In this document: positions 10,393 to 21,954 of the stretch, in pieces
Numbering within the stretch: the first letter of the stretch is position 1
Layout of the letters: each line of letters starts with the position of its first letter
NCBI GenBank assembly: GCA_024509875.1
Contig: JAMPIV010012266.1
Coordinates: 124,001 to 188,000, forward strand
DNA length: 64,000 nucleotides
From: Oreohelix idahoensis
Taxonomy: Eukaryota > Mollusca > Gastropoda > Stylommatophora > Oreohelicidae
Reading direction: 5' to 3'
Program-made: the position numbers and the translations under genes
The notes under the pieces: model-generated
The model's input: the letters and a program-made list of their open reading frames with translations, nothing else
The model's database searches: none
What the model was told of the DNA's origin: nothing

Positions 10393-11974
10393 TGTTGCAT
10401 ACATATTTTTGAATGCACGGATTACAAAAATGCGATATGTCTATTTAATAATTTATTTGTGTACGAAAATGCTTCCCTTGGGAAAGCGAGATAATCCATG
10501 ATTGATTTATACGTTTGATTCGGCGTATGAATTTTGAAGTCATGTTAGTTCTCGTTTGTTAGGGCCAGAAAATAGATTGATCTTGTTCAATATGTTTATG
10601 GCCTGAATTTATATGTATTACTTGTCTAGTACAAGAAGATTCAGTTTTATATTGTATATCTTCGTATGCTAAGGTCGGACTATAGCGAACTCTGGCGGAG
10701 GTATCCGTTGTCCTAGAGAGTTGTAGTGAGTTCCGAAGAAGACGGTCGTAATGGCCGGTTGTGTATTTTGTAGGGGCTGGTCCTGTTAAAGGTTTAAAGT
10801 GATTTATGGACGATTTTTCCATAAGGAAGGAATGTCTCTGCAAGAGTGTGATGTCAGAGACTCTTCTCATGTATTTCATTATGTTTAAATTCGGACTCCA
10901 GGTAAAGCCAGACCCGTTTTTCCTTTGATGATCTCCTTATGGTTAGACCTAGATGAAACATCGTATTTTCGAGCATCGTTGGTCGCTTTAATATAGATTG
11001 ATGAAGATGACAGGTTCCATCAGCGCTTATGTCTTTATGAAGCAACTTTCTGACTAAGGGACTGTATGGAAACTATAGGAAATCCTATATATTCAAGTTA
11101 TGAATTAACTCTGGCTGATGATTATCCTTCTGCTGGGCGAGTGAGCGAAAACTCAGGGAAGGAGGCCATTTTGTATTCCTGTCATCATTATGGATCACTG
11201 TCCAAAGAACGGATCATGAATCTTACTATTCAGACAGTGGCACGGAGATCTCATTTAGATGAAAACCCCTACTGTGGTTTAACTTTGTTATTTAAATATT
11301 TGACATATACAGCTGGAGAACTTAGCCAAGGAAAAGGTTCCACCAGTGAACCCCTTTGTATGTTCACACACACATACCCACTGATGCGTTCAGTCAGTTA
11401 GGGGATACGGCAATAGTACGCCAGAACATTGAATGACTTTATTATATTGAATGCTGCATGAAATGTACTACTATACTACTACCTAATGATTTGCTATGTC
11501 AACATACTCATGACTGTATTCCGTGCTGTCCAAGTGTGTGCGTCATTATTAAAAGCATAAAAACGTCAACAGCGGTTCCTAACATCTTTGACTTGCCTAA
11601 GAGTGTGAGTGAAATAGTACCAAGTGTCAACTACATCGAACAGCACACCATTCGCGTAGCTTCCACTCTCACTCCATACATACACAATCCTGCGTCGGTT
11701 GAGTTGACCTTTGTTGTACTTGCCTGTCTCATGTGTAACGAGCAGGAAGAATACTCTACCCTTTACAGTGATGATTACCAGTACCACCTGGGGAACGATT
11801 ACTTGACGGTAATCCCATAGCAGACACTGCCTCGCTGTCTTTGCCTTCCCTAACTCAGGATTAGAGTGAGTTACCCATTTACAGCTGGGTAGACTGGAGC
11901 ATGCCTGGTATCATCAACTCAGTACACTACAGTGGACTTTACAGTAGTGGCCAGTCAAACAACGACATTCTACA
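10393..11974 (+). repeat. G1 5' LTR (1,582 bp)
   Basis: Starts TGTTGCATAC, ends TTCTACA, directly after the duplicated target GTGAC. It contains a minus-oriented SINE body fragment at about 11,840-11,925. Open frames inside it (10,559-10,879, 10,854-11,045, 11,066-11,401, 11,458-11,820) recur in the 3' LTR and show no protein family; I treat them as LTR by-products. A U3 promoter must lie here but I cannot place it. Confidence 0.95.
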
Positions 11975-13285
11975 GTGGTAGGTCAGTTTCCTGGGTCCAG
12001 CCTTCGCAGTCTTGATGACTGAAGTCACCAAGTATTACAGGAACGTTTATTTTGGCAAAATGTGACACACATCAACACCAGTAGGAACTATACAGTCGAT
12101 GTCAGCTTGACCTGTTCTGACAAGTGAAATGAATCTGGGTCAATGCTTGTTGACATTTTTTGCAGTACAGAGCTGAAAACTTTGAAGAACATAAACTGTT
12201 CGGTTGTTACAGTGTGTGATTACCTTGCTAAAGAAGAACATAAGTGTTGTTATTTCATCGGTGGATCTTTTCTGCTCAAAAAAAAAATTGAACAATGTAA
12301 TAAGATAATTTAAGATTGATTAAAAGTGCCAGTTTATTGTGATTAAAAGCTGTGCCATTAAAGTGAAATCTGCGCATACTTTGCAACACATTCCAACCAC
12401 AACACATGTAATTAATTAAGGATATATGCATTTATGCTTTATATATATTTATGTTTACATGTTATTTGTTATGTATTAAGTAGTTTATGTTCTGTGTGAC
12501 TAGTACGAGGTATGCCGAGTGACATTGGTCTGGTACTAGTATTCTATAGGTACAAATTTTCTTAATTGGAAATTTGTTAGCAACAATTTGCTGCTATTTC
12601 TGTTAGTTGTGATGAGGTGTTCTTTTCTTCGTTGTTTTTGTTAATAATTTTGTGTTCCTTAGTTTTGTTTGATTTGTTTGCATTTGTTGGTCTACCCTTT
12701 TCTATTTTTGATTTCTATACACAATTTATATTTATACACTGTGGCGTTATTTGTCTTGTTATCTTATTGCAGTTATCATCACAGATTCTGTGATCATTTT
12801 CTTTGATTTTTTCTATTTGATTTAATTTGATTTCTGCAATTGTTTTCATATTGTCTTTTCTTGTTTGTCCTTTGTAATGTCTTTAGTTGACAGATGATAT
12901 ATGAGGTATAGTTGAATACACTTACATTATAGTACAGACCAGTACTTTATGATCATTGATTACACTAAGAAAGTATACAAGACCTTTGTAAGGCTTGTCT
13001 CCCACAGTGATTGGGATAGAAAATATTATTTTCCACAGGTACTCAAGTGATCATTGATTACATTAAGGAAGTATACAAGACCTTTGTAAGGCTTGTCTCC
13101 CATAGTGTTTGGGATATACAGATATTGTTTTCCACAGGCACTCAAGTTATCATTGGTTATATTATAAACAAGATAACCATACAAGGTTTTCACTAGGACT
13201 AAGTCTATAGTATAGACTTGTCTCCCATTAAAGTGGGATAAGGTAATTTATTTACTTTTTCAGGGTACTGATTTAATAAGACAGG
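11975..13285 (+). other. G1 leader with primer-binding-site candidate
   Basis: One base after the LTR lies TGGTAGGTCAGTTTCCTGGG (11,976-11,995), starting with TGG as tRNA-primed binding sites do; G3 has a similar TGGTAGGCCAGTT. The tRNA was not identified. A stem candidate ACTAGTAC (12,499-12,506) / GTACTAGT (12,533-12,540) is present. A 98-bp tandem repeat fills the end of the leader. No ORF. Confidence 0.6.
12951..13250 (+). repeat. 98-bp tandem repeat in G1 leader
   Basis: GATCATTGATTACA begins at 12,951 and 13,049 and a diverged third unit at ~13,148. Each unit contains ACAAGACCTTTGTAAGGCTTGTCTCCCA (itself an imperfect palindrome: CCTTTGTAAGGCTTGT) and, in the first two, TTTTCCACAG, which looks like a splice acceptor. 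The third unit is degenerate. Confidence 0.8.
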
Positions 13286-14473
13286 ATGTCTACATTAGAT
13301 TACTTTATTACACAAGGAAAATCCTTTGATAAGACTGGTAAAGACTTAGAAGAATGGGCAATTGCTCAATATGACAAAGCATTAGCTGCTGAAGAGAGGA
13401 AAATTGCAGCTGAATAGAGAAAAATTGCAGCTGAAGAGAACAGATTGGAAAGAGAAGCTGAACAAAAGAAATTGCAGATGCAGGTGGAGCAACAGAGATT
13501 CCAGATGGAAATGGAAAAAGAAAATAGAAAAGCTGAAGCTGCTGCTCAAGCTGCTGCTGAAGAAAAAAAAGCTGCTGCTGAGGGGAAAAAAGCTGCTGCT
13601 GCTGCTGAGGAAAGAAAATTTCAAGCTGAGGCTGAACAAAAAAGATTAGACAGAGAATCTGAACAGAAAAGATTAGACAGAGAATCTGAACAGAAAAGAC
13701 TCGACAGAGAAGCTGCTGCTGCTGCTGCTGTAGAGCAAAAAAGATTAGACAGAGAAGCTGAAGAAAGAAAAGCAATAAGAGAACATGAGTTTGAATTAGA
13801 GAAATTGAAATTGACAAGTATGAGTAATGTTAATCAGGCATCTAGTGGTAGTGGTAAACCCTTTGTTTACAAGGTCAAGGTACCAGCGTTCAACTCTGCC
13901 AGTGACGATATAACATTCTGGCTTGAGAGATTTGAACGTGCTTGTCGAGCTCATAATGTGGATAAATCACAGTATGTGAATCAGTTGTCTGAAAATCTAA
14001 AAGGTGATTCTCTGAATAAGTTATGGTTGGTCGAAGAGGCCGACAAGGATAACTATGATGTTATCAGGTCAGCCTTGATAAGGAAGTATCAGTTGTCAGA
14101 GGAAGGTTACCGTCTTTTGTTTAAAACAATGAGACCTGAGACAGGTGTAGAATTCTCAGAATTCATTGCAAATGCACGTCTTACATTTTCACGTTGGATT
14201 GAATTATCCAAAACACAGAAAACATTTGAGGCTCTTACGGATTTATTACTGAGAGACAAGATCATGTCTTCGGTGAATAAACCATTTCTAGAATTTTTAC
14301 ATGAGCGTAAACCAAGTACATTAAAACAAATGGAAGAATATTGTGACCAATATGCCACGGCACATCCTGACATGATTCTAAGCAACACTAACATTAAAGA
14401 GGGTATGCCAGTTGCGTCAGCAACTCAATACAATAATAATTACTCACACAATTCCCCAAGGAACTCAAGATAA
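13286..14473 (+). pseudogene. gag: G1 Gag (one stop)
   Basis: The ATG at 13,286 opens MSTLDYFITQGKSF, matching the Gag starts of G2 and G3 (LDYF/LDHF..GKDFGK), so this start is preferred over the internal ATG at 13,445. An in-frame TAG at 13,415-13,417 interrupts it after 43 codons. A long charged Glu/Lys/Arg/Ala coiled coil of repeated 'QKRLDRE' units follows (to ~13,800). The capsid-like globular domain starts at about 13,857 (VKVPAF..DDITFWLERFERA) and runs to ATAHPD. No CCHC zinc knuckle is visible. The frame closes at 14,473, overlapping the next frame by 61 bp, where the Asn/Arg/Tyr-rich tail continues. Role: structural protein of the virus-like particle. Confidence 0.85.
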
Positions 14474-15746
14474 ATCTCAAAAAAAGGTTAATTGGAATGG
14501 TTATCAAAGCCAAGGTAACCACTCAAATCAAGGTTCTTCTTCGAAGAACTGGAATCGGGCTGACAGTCCTCGATACAGGGGTGCCCATAATTATAGAAAT
14601 TTCCGAAAAGGGAGTAACTATAGGAACTACCCAAGTTCTTCATGGAAACAACAAAACCAACATTACAGGGATACGCATTATAATGAGTATGATGATTACG
14701 ATCATGAACATTATGATTCAAACCCAAATAGGGGTTATAACAGGGGAAATAATAATTACAGAGGCAATTATAACCGAGGTAGATCACAACACAAAAGACA
14801 TGGTAAATCTCATTACCAGGCTAACTCTGCACAACAAGAGTTCTATGAGGCCGGTAGTCAGAATAATGATAAAAAAGACTCTAATAATGTAGGATGTTCT
14901 GCTTTTGATTTTGGTAGAGCATCTCAGTGCTCCCAATGCAAAACATTATTCGATCCAACCACAGTCTCTACTTTAAGCTGTGGTCACCCTCTTCCTGCAT
15001 CAGTCACGCATGATGGAAGAGGTGCTCTGGTCTTCAATAGAGGTCTAGTAGATGGTACTCCGGTATCAATTCTTTTCGATTCGAGGTGCACAACCATTGG
15101 AGTGAGGCAGTCACTCATAGATCCTTCTCGAGCCACTGGCAAAGTAATCAAATGCGTAACATTTGGTGGCACATTGGAGAAGTACTCTACTGCCATTGTC
15201 AGCATTGCTACTCCCTTCTTTACAGGAGATGTGCACGCATGTCTTCTGCCGAAACCGATCGCTGATCTTATCATCGGTCGCATTCATGGAGTGAGAGAAT
15301 GCATTCCACAACAAATTTCTGATTGGGAAAATAACAATATGCAAACTGCTAATGCAGTAGTTACTAGGGCTCAAGCTCTTAATATTCTGCAATCTTCGCC
15401 TTCTGAAGATAATGATGCGCAGATCCAAGATGATACATTGGAAATTTCTCGTGATTCATTTATGAAACAGCAGGAAGATGATCCTACTCTTAAAAAATTC
15501 TTCACGTTAGCAACAAAAGGTGATCCAAATAAAGATACAAATCGTAAATCTTGGATTACGAGGAAGAATGGCGTACTTGTACGTATGGTACAAGACTCCG
15601 CTAAGTCCATTCATTCTCAAATTCTTGTGCCCAAAAATATGAGAGTTAAAATCCTACAGCACGCTCGTGATTCTCGGTGTGCTGGGCATATGGGTTTTCC
15701 CGTACTAAATCGAGAGTTCTGGCTTCTTTCTTTTGGCCTTTTGTGA
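14412..15746 (+). pseudogene. pol: G1 Gag tail, protease and start of integrase
   Basis: This frame (+1 relative to gag) first encodes an Asn/Tyr/Arg/Gly-rich basic region (residues ~20-140), presumably RNA binding. A C-x2-C-x13-C-G-H motif follows (14,928-14,987), then the retropepsin domain with AxVxF..GLVDGTPVSILFDS and C-terminal IADLIIGRIHG. The catalytic triplet is Asp-Ser-Arg (Asp at residue 223) where G2 and G3 have Asp-Ser-Gly, so the protease is probably inactive. The frame ends with the first His pair of the integrase zinc domain (HARDSRCAGHMG) and is then lost by a 1-base shift near 15,690; the text after HMGF is out of frame. Confidence 0.85.
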
Positions 15747-16288
15747 ACAAGGACATACGGATCTATTGTCGATCTTGTAAGGTATGTCAAGAGGTTAAAT
15801 CCAAAGGTCCACGCCATGCTGCACCTATTCAGGCTGCAGATATTCCAATTCGACCATTTCAAAAAATGGCGATAGATATCATTGGTCCATTTAAAATAAA
15901 GTCTGCTAGAGGACACCAATTTATCTTGACGTGTGTTGACATGTGCACACGTTGGCCAGAGGCTGTTCCTCTAAAGAGCATAACTACTGCTGATATTGCA
16001 GATGCTCTTTGGCTAATATTTTCTCGTCTGGGGTTTCCAGCAGAAATATTATCAGACCATGGTACCCAACTCATATCGGATACCATGTCTCAAGTGATGT
16101 CGACTCTTAAGATAGAGAGATCACTGAGTAGTATTTATCATCCTATGTCTAACGGGATGGTAGAACGTCTTAATAGGACTCTCAAAAACCTATTAGGTAA
16201 GATAACTGAAGATCATCCTCAGGATTGGGATAGGGTTTTACCCGCGGCTCTCTTTGCATACAGAGAGGTCGCCAACGAACATACATGA
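15677..16288 (+). pseudogene. pol: G1 integrase core
   Basis: Integrase catalytic domain: CKVCQEVK closes the HHCC zinc finger; MAIDIIGPF holds the first catalytic Asp, LSDHGTQL the second, and GMVERLNR the Glu. All three acidic residues are present. The frame is broken at 16,286-16,288 by a TGA where G2 and G3 have Gly in the conserved TGFSPF motif; the same frame continues afterwards to 18,142. The domain lies upstream of the reverse transcriptase, unlike usual Gypsy elements. Confidence 0.9.
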
Positions 16289-18142
16289 TTTTCTCCCTTT
16301 GAACTTGTCTTTGGCGCAAAACCGCGAGGTCCTATGTCCTTACTTCATGATCTTATAACTGCTGATAATATTGTCGATGACACAAAATCCTCTTATGAAT
16401 ATGTCATCGCACTTAGACACAAGATTATTGAAGCATGCAAATTGGCAACTGCTTCTTCTGAATTTGCGAAACAGAAGGCAAGACAATTTGCCAATAAAAA
16501 GAGATGCTTGCGACAACTTTGTCCAGGTGACAAAGCATTTGTCTTGCTACCTTGTAGGGAAAACAGACTTCTTATTTCTTGGAAAGGTCCGTACGATGTA
16601 ATATCAAAAGTTTCCGATGTTGACTATATCGTCGATATTGACGGGAAGCATAAAACCTTCCATATCAACATGCTTACGGAATTCCATGAACGTCCGGATT
16701 ATTTACAACCTGTTTTCCAGGCAACGGACGATTCTCCATTACAGTTTTCTCCCGACTTATCTCTAGGAGAGCAGAAACAGGTTTCTACTATGTTACAACA
16801 ATTTCAGGATGTCCTTACTGGCATTCCTGGTCAAACTGATGTCATTGAACATGACATTATTCTTACTGACCATAATCCTATAAGAGTCAGACCGTATCCT
16901 ATCCCGATACATTTTCAAGAACAGGTTGAGAAAGAGTTGGATGAGATGATAGATTTAAAAATAATTGAACCATCCACATCAGCATATTCTTCGCCGATGA
17001 TTATTGTACGGAAAAAAGACAATAACATACGTATTTGCGTTGATTATCGCAAATTGAACCAAGTGACGAAATTTGATGCTGAACCTATGCCTTTACTAGA
17101 AGAGCTACTTACAAGACTATCGAAATCTCATTTCTTCACTAAACTTGATTTGTCTAAGGGATATTGGCAAGTTCCACTAGCCGAACACGCCAAGCCGTTT
17201 ACTGCTTTTTCGACACCTAGGGGTCTATTCCAATGGAATTTCATGCCTTTCGGCCTTATGAACGCCCCTGCGACATTCGTACGCATGATGCGTCGAATCC
17301 TATCTCATCGCTCAGATGTCATTGCATATCTTGATGACATCTGTCTTTTCAGTGATACTTGGAACGATCACTATAATGGGATAAATGAACTATTGTCTAT
17401 CTTACGCGAGCATAACCTGACAGCGAAACCACCGAAAGCGTGTATTGGTTTTAGCGAAATATCTTTCTTAGGTCACCGTGTTGGTCATGGTTTCCTAAAA
17501 ACAGAAGACCATAATACAAGTAAGATACTTAACATTTCTATTCCTAAGACTAAAAAGCAAGTGCGAAGTCTCTTAGGTCTAATACAATTTTATGGACGAT
17601 TCATTCCGAATCTGTCCTCCATTATGTCACCTCTTTCTTCCTTGCTAAAGAAAGGGTCTCCTAATATAGTCCATTGGACTCAAGAATGTCAATCCTCTTT
17701 GGATAAGGTTAAAACTGTGTTTTCTACTTCACCTATCTTGGTATTACCTACTAAGGATAAGACATTTGTTCTTCGTAGTGACGCTTCATCCACAGGGATT
17801 GGAGCAGCACTAATGCAAGAGTACTCTGGAACTCTGCATCCTGTGATGTATATTTCTCGAAAATTAAATGCCGCAGAGAAGAATTACTCGGTCCTAGACC
17901 GTGAATTATTGGCTATGGTTTGGTCAATCCTTAAACTTCAAAGATTTCTTCTTGGCGCGCATTTCATTGTGGAAACTGACCAGAAAGCTCTTACTGCTAT
18001 TCAGAGTAAAAACCTGAAGAGAGCGAGATCAACGCGATACGCGATTGCTCTTCAGCCTTTTCATTTTTCGGTGCGAGCTATCCGTGGATCAGAAAATGTG
18101 ATGGCAGATATCTTATCTAGATGCCCACATGATTCCACTTAA
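16289..18142 (+). CDS. pol: G1 integrase C-terminus, reverse transcriptase, RNase H
   Basis: Open from the TGA to 18,142 (first ATG at 16,334, 602 codons). Numbering from that ATG: integrase C-terminal GPY-type module (LISWKGPYDVISK) near residues 78-95; reverse transcriptase with SSPMIIVRKKDNNIRICVDY, KLDLSKGYWQVPL, FMPFGLMNAPATF and the catalytic YLDD at 332-335; a connection with LGLIQFYGRFIPN; RNase H with LRSDASSTGIGAAL, DRELLAMVW, TDQKAL and MADILSR, keeping the acidic set. RT and RNase H look intact. There is no natural start codon here, so the protein would come from a Gag-Pol precursor that is broken upstream. Confidence 0.93.
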   Translation, partial: FSPFELVFGAKPRGPMSLLHDLITADNIVDDTKSSYEYVIALRHKIIEACKLATASSEFAKQKARQFANKKRCLRQLCPGDKAFVLLPCRENRLLISWKGPYDVISKVSDVDYIVDIDGKHKTFHINMLTEFHERPDYLQPVFQATDDSPLQFSPDLSLGEQKQVSTMLQQFQDVLTGIPGQTDVIEHDIILTDHNPIRVRPYPIPIHFQEQVEKELDEMIDLKIIEPSTSAYSSPMIIVRKKDNNIRICVDYRKLNQVTKFDAEPMPLLEELLTRLSKSHFFTKLDLSKGYWQVPLAEHAKPFTAFSTPRGLFQWNFMPFGLMNAPATFVRMMRRILSHRSDVIAYLDDICLFSDTWNDHYNGINELLSILREHNLTAKPPKACIGFSEISFLGHRVGHGFLKTEDHNTSKILNISIPKTKKQVRSLLGLIQFYGRFIPNLSSIMSPLSSLLKKGSPNIVHWTQECQSSLDKVKTVFSTSPILVLPTKDKTFVLRSDASSTGIGAALMQEYSGTLHPVMYISRKLNAAEKNYSVLDRELLAMVWSILKLQRFLLGAHFIVETDQKALTAIQSKNLKRARSTRYAIALQPFHFSVRAIRGSENVMADILSRCPHDST

Positions 18143-18622
18143 CCGTTAGATCCTGATATTTTTACAGGTCTAACTCTACTACATTGTTTCTATACTAAAA
18201 TGTGTATACATACGTAATGTATCATATATATTGATGGTATCACTACTAAGCGGTTCATTGATGTATATTCACCGCTGATCTTTGGATGTTTTTCGTCTTT
18301 GATAATCATGATGTTAAAATACCTAAGATGAAATTTTTGGATAAACTAGTGTAGAAATTGTGGCATTGCCAGTATTGTAGTATGCGTTGGTGACACCTCT
18401 CTGGAAATATTTATACTCAGAGAAAAAACTTTCTCTGGTTCCTGAGATATATTCTCACTTGTCGTACCATAGCACGACTTAGCCTTATATTAGGCGTTAC
18501 ATTTGTTTGGAATGCTTATCATCTGCGCATTGTTATTCGTGCGTTGTGAGCCTATTGTATGTTGCTCCTGGATGTATTTCAAAAAAAAAGTACCATTTTT
18601 TTTCCCGGGGCGTGTGGTAATC
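18143..18622 (+). other. G1 3' non-coding region
   Basis: No ORF. Near the end an A9 run and a T8 run (18,581-18,602) face each other, then CCCGGGGCGTGTGGTAATC leads into the LTR; the purine stretch is a weak polypurine-tract candidate. A short stem candidate GTCGT...ACGAC lies at about 18,460-18,478. Confidence 0.55.
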
Positions 18623-18898
18623 TGTTGCATACATATTTTTGAATGCACGGATTACAAAAATGCGATATGTCTATTTAATAATTTATTTGTGTACGAAAAT
18701 GCTTCCCTTGGGAAAGCGAGATAATCCATGATTGATTTATACGTTTGATTCGGCGTATGAATTTTGAAGTCATGTTAGTTCTCGTTTGTTAGGGCCAGAA
18801 AATAGATTGATCTTGTTCAATATGTTTATGGCCTGAATTTATATGTATTACTTGTCTAGTACAAGAAGATTCAGTTTTATATTGTATATCTTCGTATG
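18623..18898 (+). repeat. G1 3' LTR, segment 1 of 3 (276 bp)
   Basis: Identical by eye to the first 276 bp of the 5' LTR. It stops at GTATG (18,894-18,898), the target duplicated by G2. It continues at 27,970. Confidence 0.95.
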
Positions 18899-19749
18899 TG
18901 TTAAGGTATTTTATTGGCATGGTCTGCTAGAGGTTAACAGCATAAGATTAATAGGTGACTACGTTTAATATAATGTAAATAATTGTTAGTTAGTGTACGC
19001 GATACACACGATTGATTATGACGTGTATGCGTTGGTATGTCACGCACCGTGACTAGGTTACCACACCCCTTTTCTTAGATGACCGTCAAACGGATAAGAC
19101 GTGTCCTATAATCCTTCCAGTGGTAGGCATGATATTGCCGCACATATGTTATTGCAGTACGGACATGGGTCAGTCCGATATTCTTATGAAGAGAGGAATG
19201 TATCGAGGTTAGTAATTTTAACTAAAGTCAAGGAAGGATGAAATTATGGTCCACATTCGTTTTATATCGCCAGACGTCTAATCTCATTGTCGGCCGTTGG
19301 ATGTCCCAACCGCGCGTACATACAGTTACGACGTTCTGACTATAGTGTTGCATATTATTGGACCAGGACTATAATGCATGGATAGCATTTATGATGTATG
19401 ATTCAATTCTAATATATAATGTTTTCATAATCAACCTCCATGGACTGTCTACTGTTTGAAATGTATATTAAAAATTGTGTGGACTCGAGAAGAGACTTAT
19501 CACGTTCATTGAAGTTACAAATTCAACAATTATGATACTGAGTTCAAACCTTGTGACAGACAGAAAGTATTAACTCACATTCGCGTAACTATTCCAACAA
19601 TAGCACGATCAAGAATTAATGAATCAAATGACCAGAACTAAGAAGCTTATTGAATCAATGAGAACGGTGGCTTTCCACAACGACCACTGAAATAGAAGAC
19701 GGGGCCGCAACAACAATAAAAGAAGTGAATCGTATAAAGCCCCGCAACA
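18899..19749 (+). repeat. G2 5' LTR (851 bp)
   Basis: TGTTAAGGTA...CGCAACA. It differs from the 3' LTR by one extra C in a CCCC/CCC run and one extra C in GTAACTATT/GTAATATT. Its middle part aligns with the G3 LTR (shared CACG..GTGACTAGGTTACC and GTACGGACA-GGGTCAGTCC). Confidence 0.95.
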
Positions 19750-21357
19750 GAGTGGTTGCCATTGCTGGGGAACGAAGGAAGAAAGAAATTTTTCTTGTTT
19801 ACATACTTTCACGGACTGTTTACGATTACAAGAAAACGTTCAAGTCACATGATTCCGAACATGACGTGGCTTGTGTAACTATGCAAAATTCAGTGACGTC
19901 ACAATATTCCGTGTACAAGCCAACGATCGAAGGACGATGCCAGCTCACCTAATGTTTCATTCAAGAATACAACTTCTCAGTAGATCATAGGATTGAAAAG
20001 ACATTATTTACCAACAAGGAGCAAACAGTCCTATCCTCTAGTCTAGGCCGTTGGTGAAGATCGCATCGGACGACGGGTTAAAAGATAAGTCTCAGTTCGT
20101 GACTGTTGTCATTCATAAGAAACATCACTGAGTCTAATTCACATTTTGCAGGCATGTCCGTTCTATATATTTTATATGCACGTTATATTTGTTTTCATTG
20201 TTTGTGCTGTGCCTAATTTGTGGGAGGTTGGAGTGGAGATTCAGAATGAATAAATTATGGCTCTACGGATTGCCGATATTCATTCTGAACGGTCTTTAGG
20301 GTAGTGAATTAAATCGCATTTCGCGGAGAACGCGTCGATGACATTTCCGGGGCTTGTTTCGTTCGGGACTGCATTTAATTCACAGTATATGTTAGATGTC
20401 TAGTTTGGTGAAATAATCGGTGTATTTTATCGTATTCAGTTTAAATTCTATTTAGTTTGGTAACAATGTTAGTAATCTGTCTTGTTCTTTCTGATCTTGC
20501 TATTATTCAGTTCATTTTTTTTTTGTATAACCGTCAATGAGTCCATGTTTGCGTCATTAATTTGTGTGTACGCAGATTTAACTCTATATTCAGTTAACCT
20601 TCACCCTACTCTATATTTCGGTTTGCAGATTTGGTTTCATAATATCAATTTTTATTGTAGAAACGTCTTGTTTCGTGATAATATGGTTTGTTTATCCTTG
20701 GTTTACCCATCGTATCGTATGTCCTCATTTCATCTGTTCATGATTTAACACTAATAATATAATTTCTTGCATAATAAGAGTGTATATGAATATAATTAAA
20801 ATTTAATGACTTTTAAGGAGAATTAGGGACTTTGCACCAATTTGCAGTGGTAGTCCAAGAAATGGGCGATGCACTTTATAGCTCATGATTAAGGCATAAT
20901 ATAATAATAAATATATATTTATAAAATAATTTGACTTTTTAGTCTGTCCTGCATATAAAGGACATAGTGTATATTATTTGGTACATTTTTTTCCATTACT
21001 AAATGATTTACTTAGCACATATCACTGACTGAATGATATAATACTTGAGGAATAATACTATTTATTATTAGGTGCATGATAGTAATTCAGCACCCGAAAT
21101 AGATAAATATCATAACTATTTATGATATATTAACGAGTATATATGTAATATTTTCCCAACATAGTATGTCTATGTATGGAATCTACAAATAATAGTTAGA
21201 TAATATTTACAAATTAATTAAATTGAACATTCCCAGATTAGGTGCAATAATATTATGATGATTTATATCGACTATTCATAAATTGAATAAGTATAATAAT
21301 TACTTAAAATTTATTGGTGATTATTACATAACCATTACGTACAATATTAACGTCAAG
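19750..21357 (+). other. G2 leader with PBS candidate and hairpin
   Basis: TGGTTGCCATTGCTGGGGAA starts at 19,753, three bases after the LTR, and is the primer-binding candidate. A perfect 13-bp stem, TTCAGAATGAATA (20,240-20,252) with TATTCATTCTGAA (20,277-20,289), closes a 24-base loop. The following AT-rich part shares CAATTTGCAGT--TAGTCCAA with the G3 leader. Small ORFs (e.g. 20,482-20,748) are not supported. Confidence 0.65.
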
Positions 21358-21954
21358 ATGCTTAACTTAGACTATTTTATTAAAAATGGTAAAGATTTTG
21401 GGAAAAAAGGAGAACTTCTCGAGGCTTATGCATTGGCTGAATTTGCAAAATATAAGGCAGAAGAGGAGGAAAAGAAGGCAGAATTAAGACAAGAAGAAGA
21501 AAGAAAGATAGCAAGAGATGAAATCCTACGGATTGAAGAAGAGAATAAATTGAAACGACAAGAAATCATACTGCAGCAAGAAATGGAATTGCAACGACTT
21601 AAATTAGAAACAGCAAAACTTAATTCACAGGGCGCTGCAGCAACCCAAAATGATACTGCTCAATCTGGATCTTCATCCACACAACTTAAAGGTAATTATT
21701 ACTTTAAGCTGCCTCCATTCAAGTTACACGTAGATGACCTTTCATCGTGGCTCGCGCGCTTTGAGGACATATGTAAGGTGAATAACCTTGACAAAGCGGC
21801 ATGGGCACTGAAACTTAAGGAATTTCTAGATGGCGAACCTGCAAGTGCAGCACAAAATATAGATCCAACACTATCAACAGACTATGAGGCCATTAAGACG
21901 TTGTTACTACGTCGTTTCCACTTGAACGAAGAGGCATGTAGATTGCGTTTTTAA
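21358..21954 (+). pseudogene. gag: G2 Gag, N-terminal part
   Basis: The ATG at 21,358 (MLNLDYFIKNGKDFGKKGELLEAY) is chosen over the in-frame upstream ATG at 21,283 because G3 starts at the same point. A charged coiled coil (residues ~30-95) is followed by a capsid-like domain (YYFKLPPFKLHVDDLSSWL onward). The frame ends after NEEACRLRF because of one extra T in a T run at ~21,950; the Gag reading continues in the next frame from ~21,956. Structural protein of the particle. Confidence 0.88.

Noticed and set aside
10559..11820. Four ORFs that recur at 30,377-31,527
   Set aside because: Their repetition is explained by the two G1 LTRs; no motifs, and neighbouring ORFs conflict in strand.
13308..13817. 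169-codon minus-strand ORF rich in Gln and Leu
   Set aside because: It is the shadow of the repetitive coiled-coil part of G1 Gag on the plus strand.
14412..14473. Programmed +1 frameshift between Gag and Pol in G1
   Set aside because: G3 reads the same Gag-protease region in a single frame, and the G2 shift is at a different place, so damage or error is more likely.
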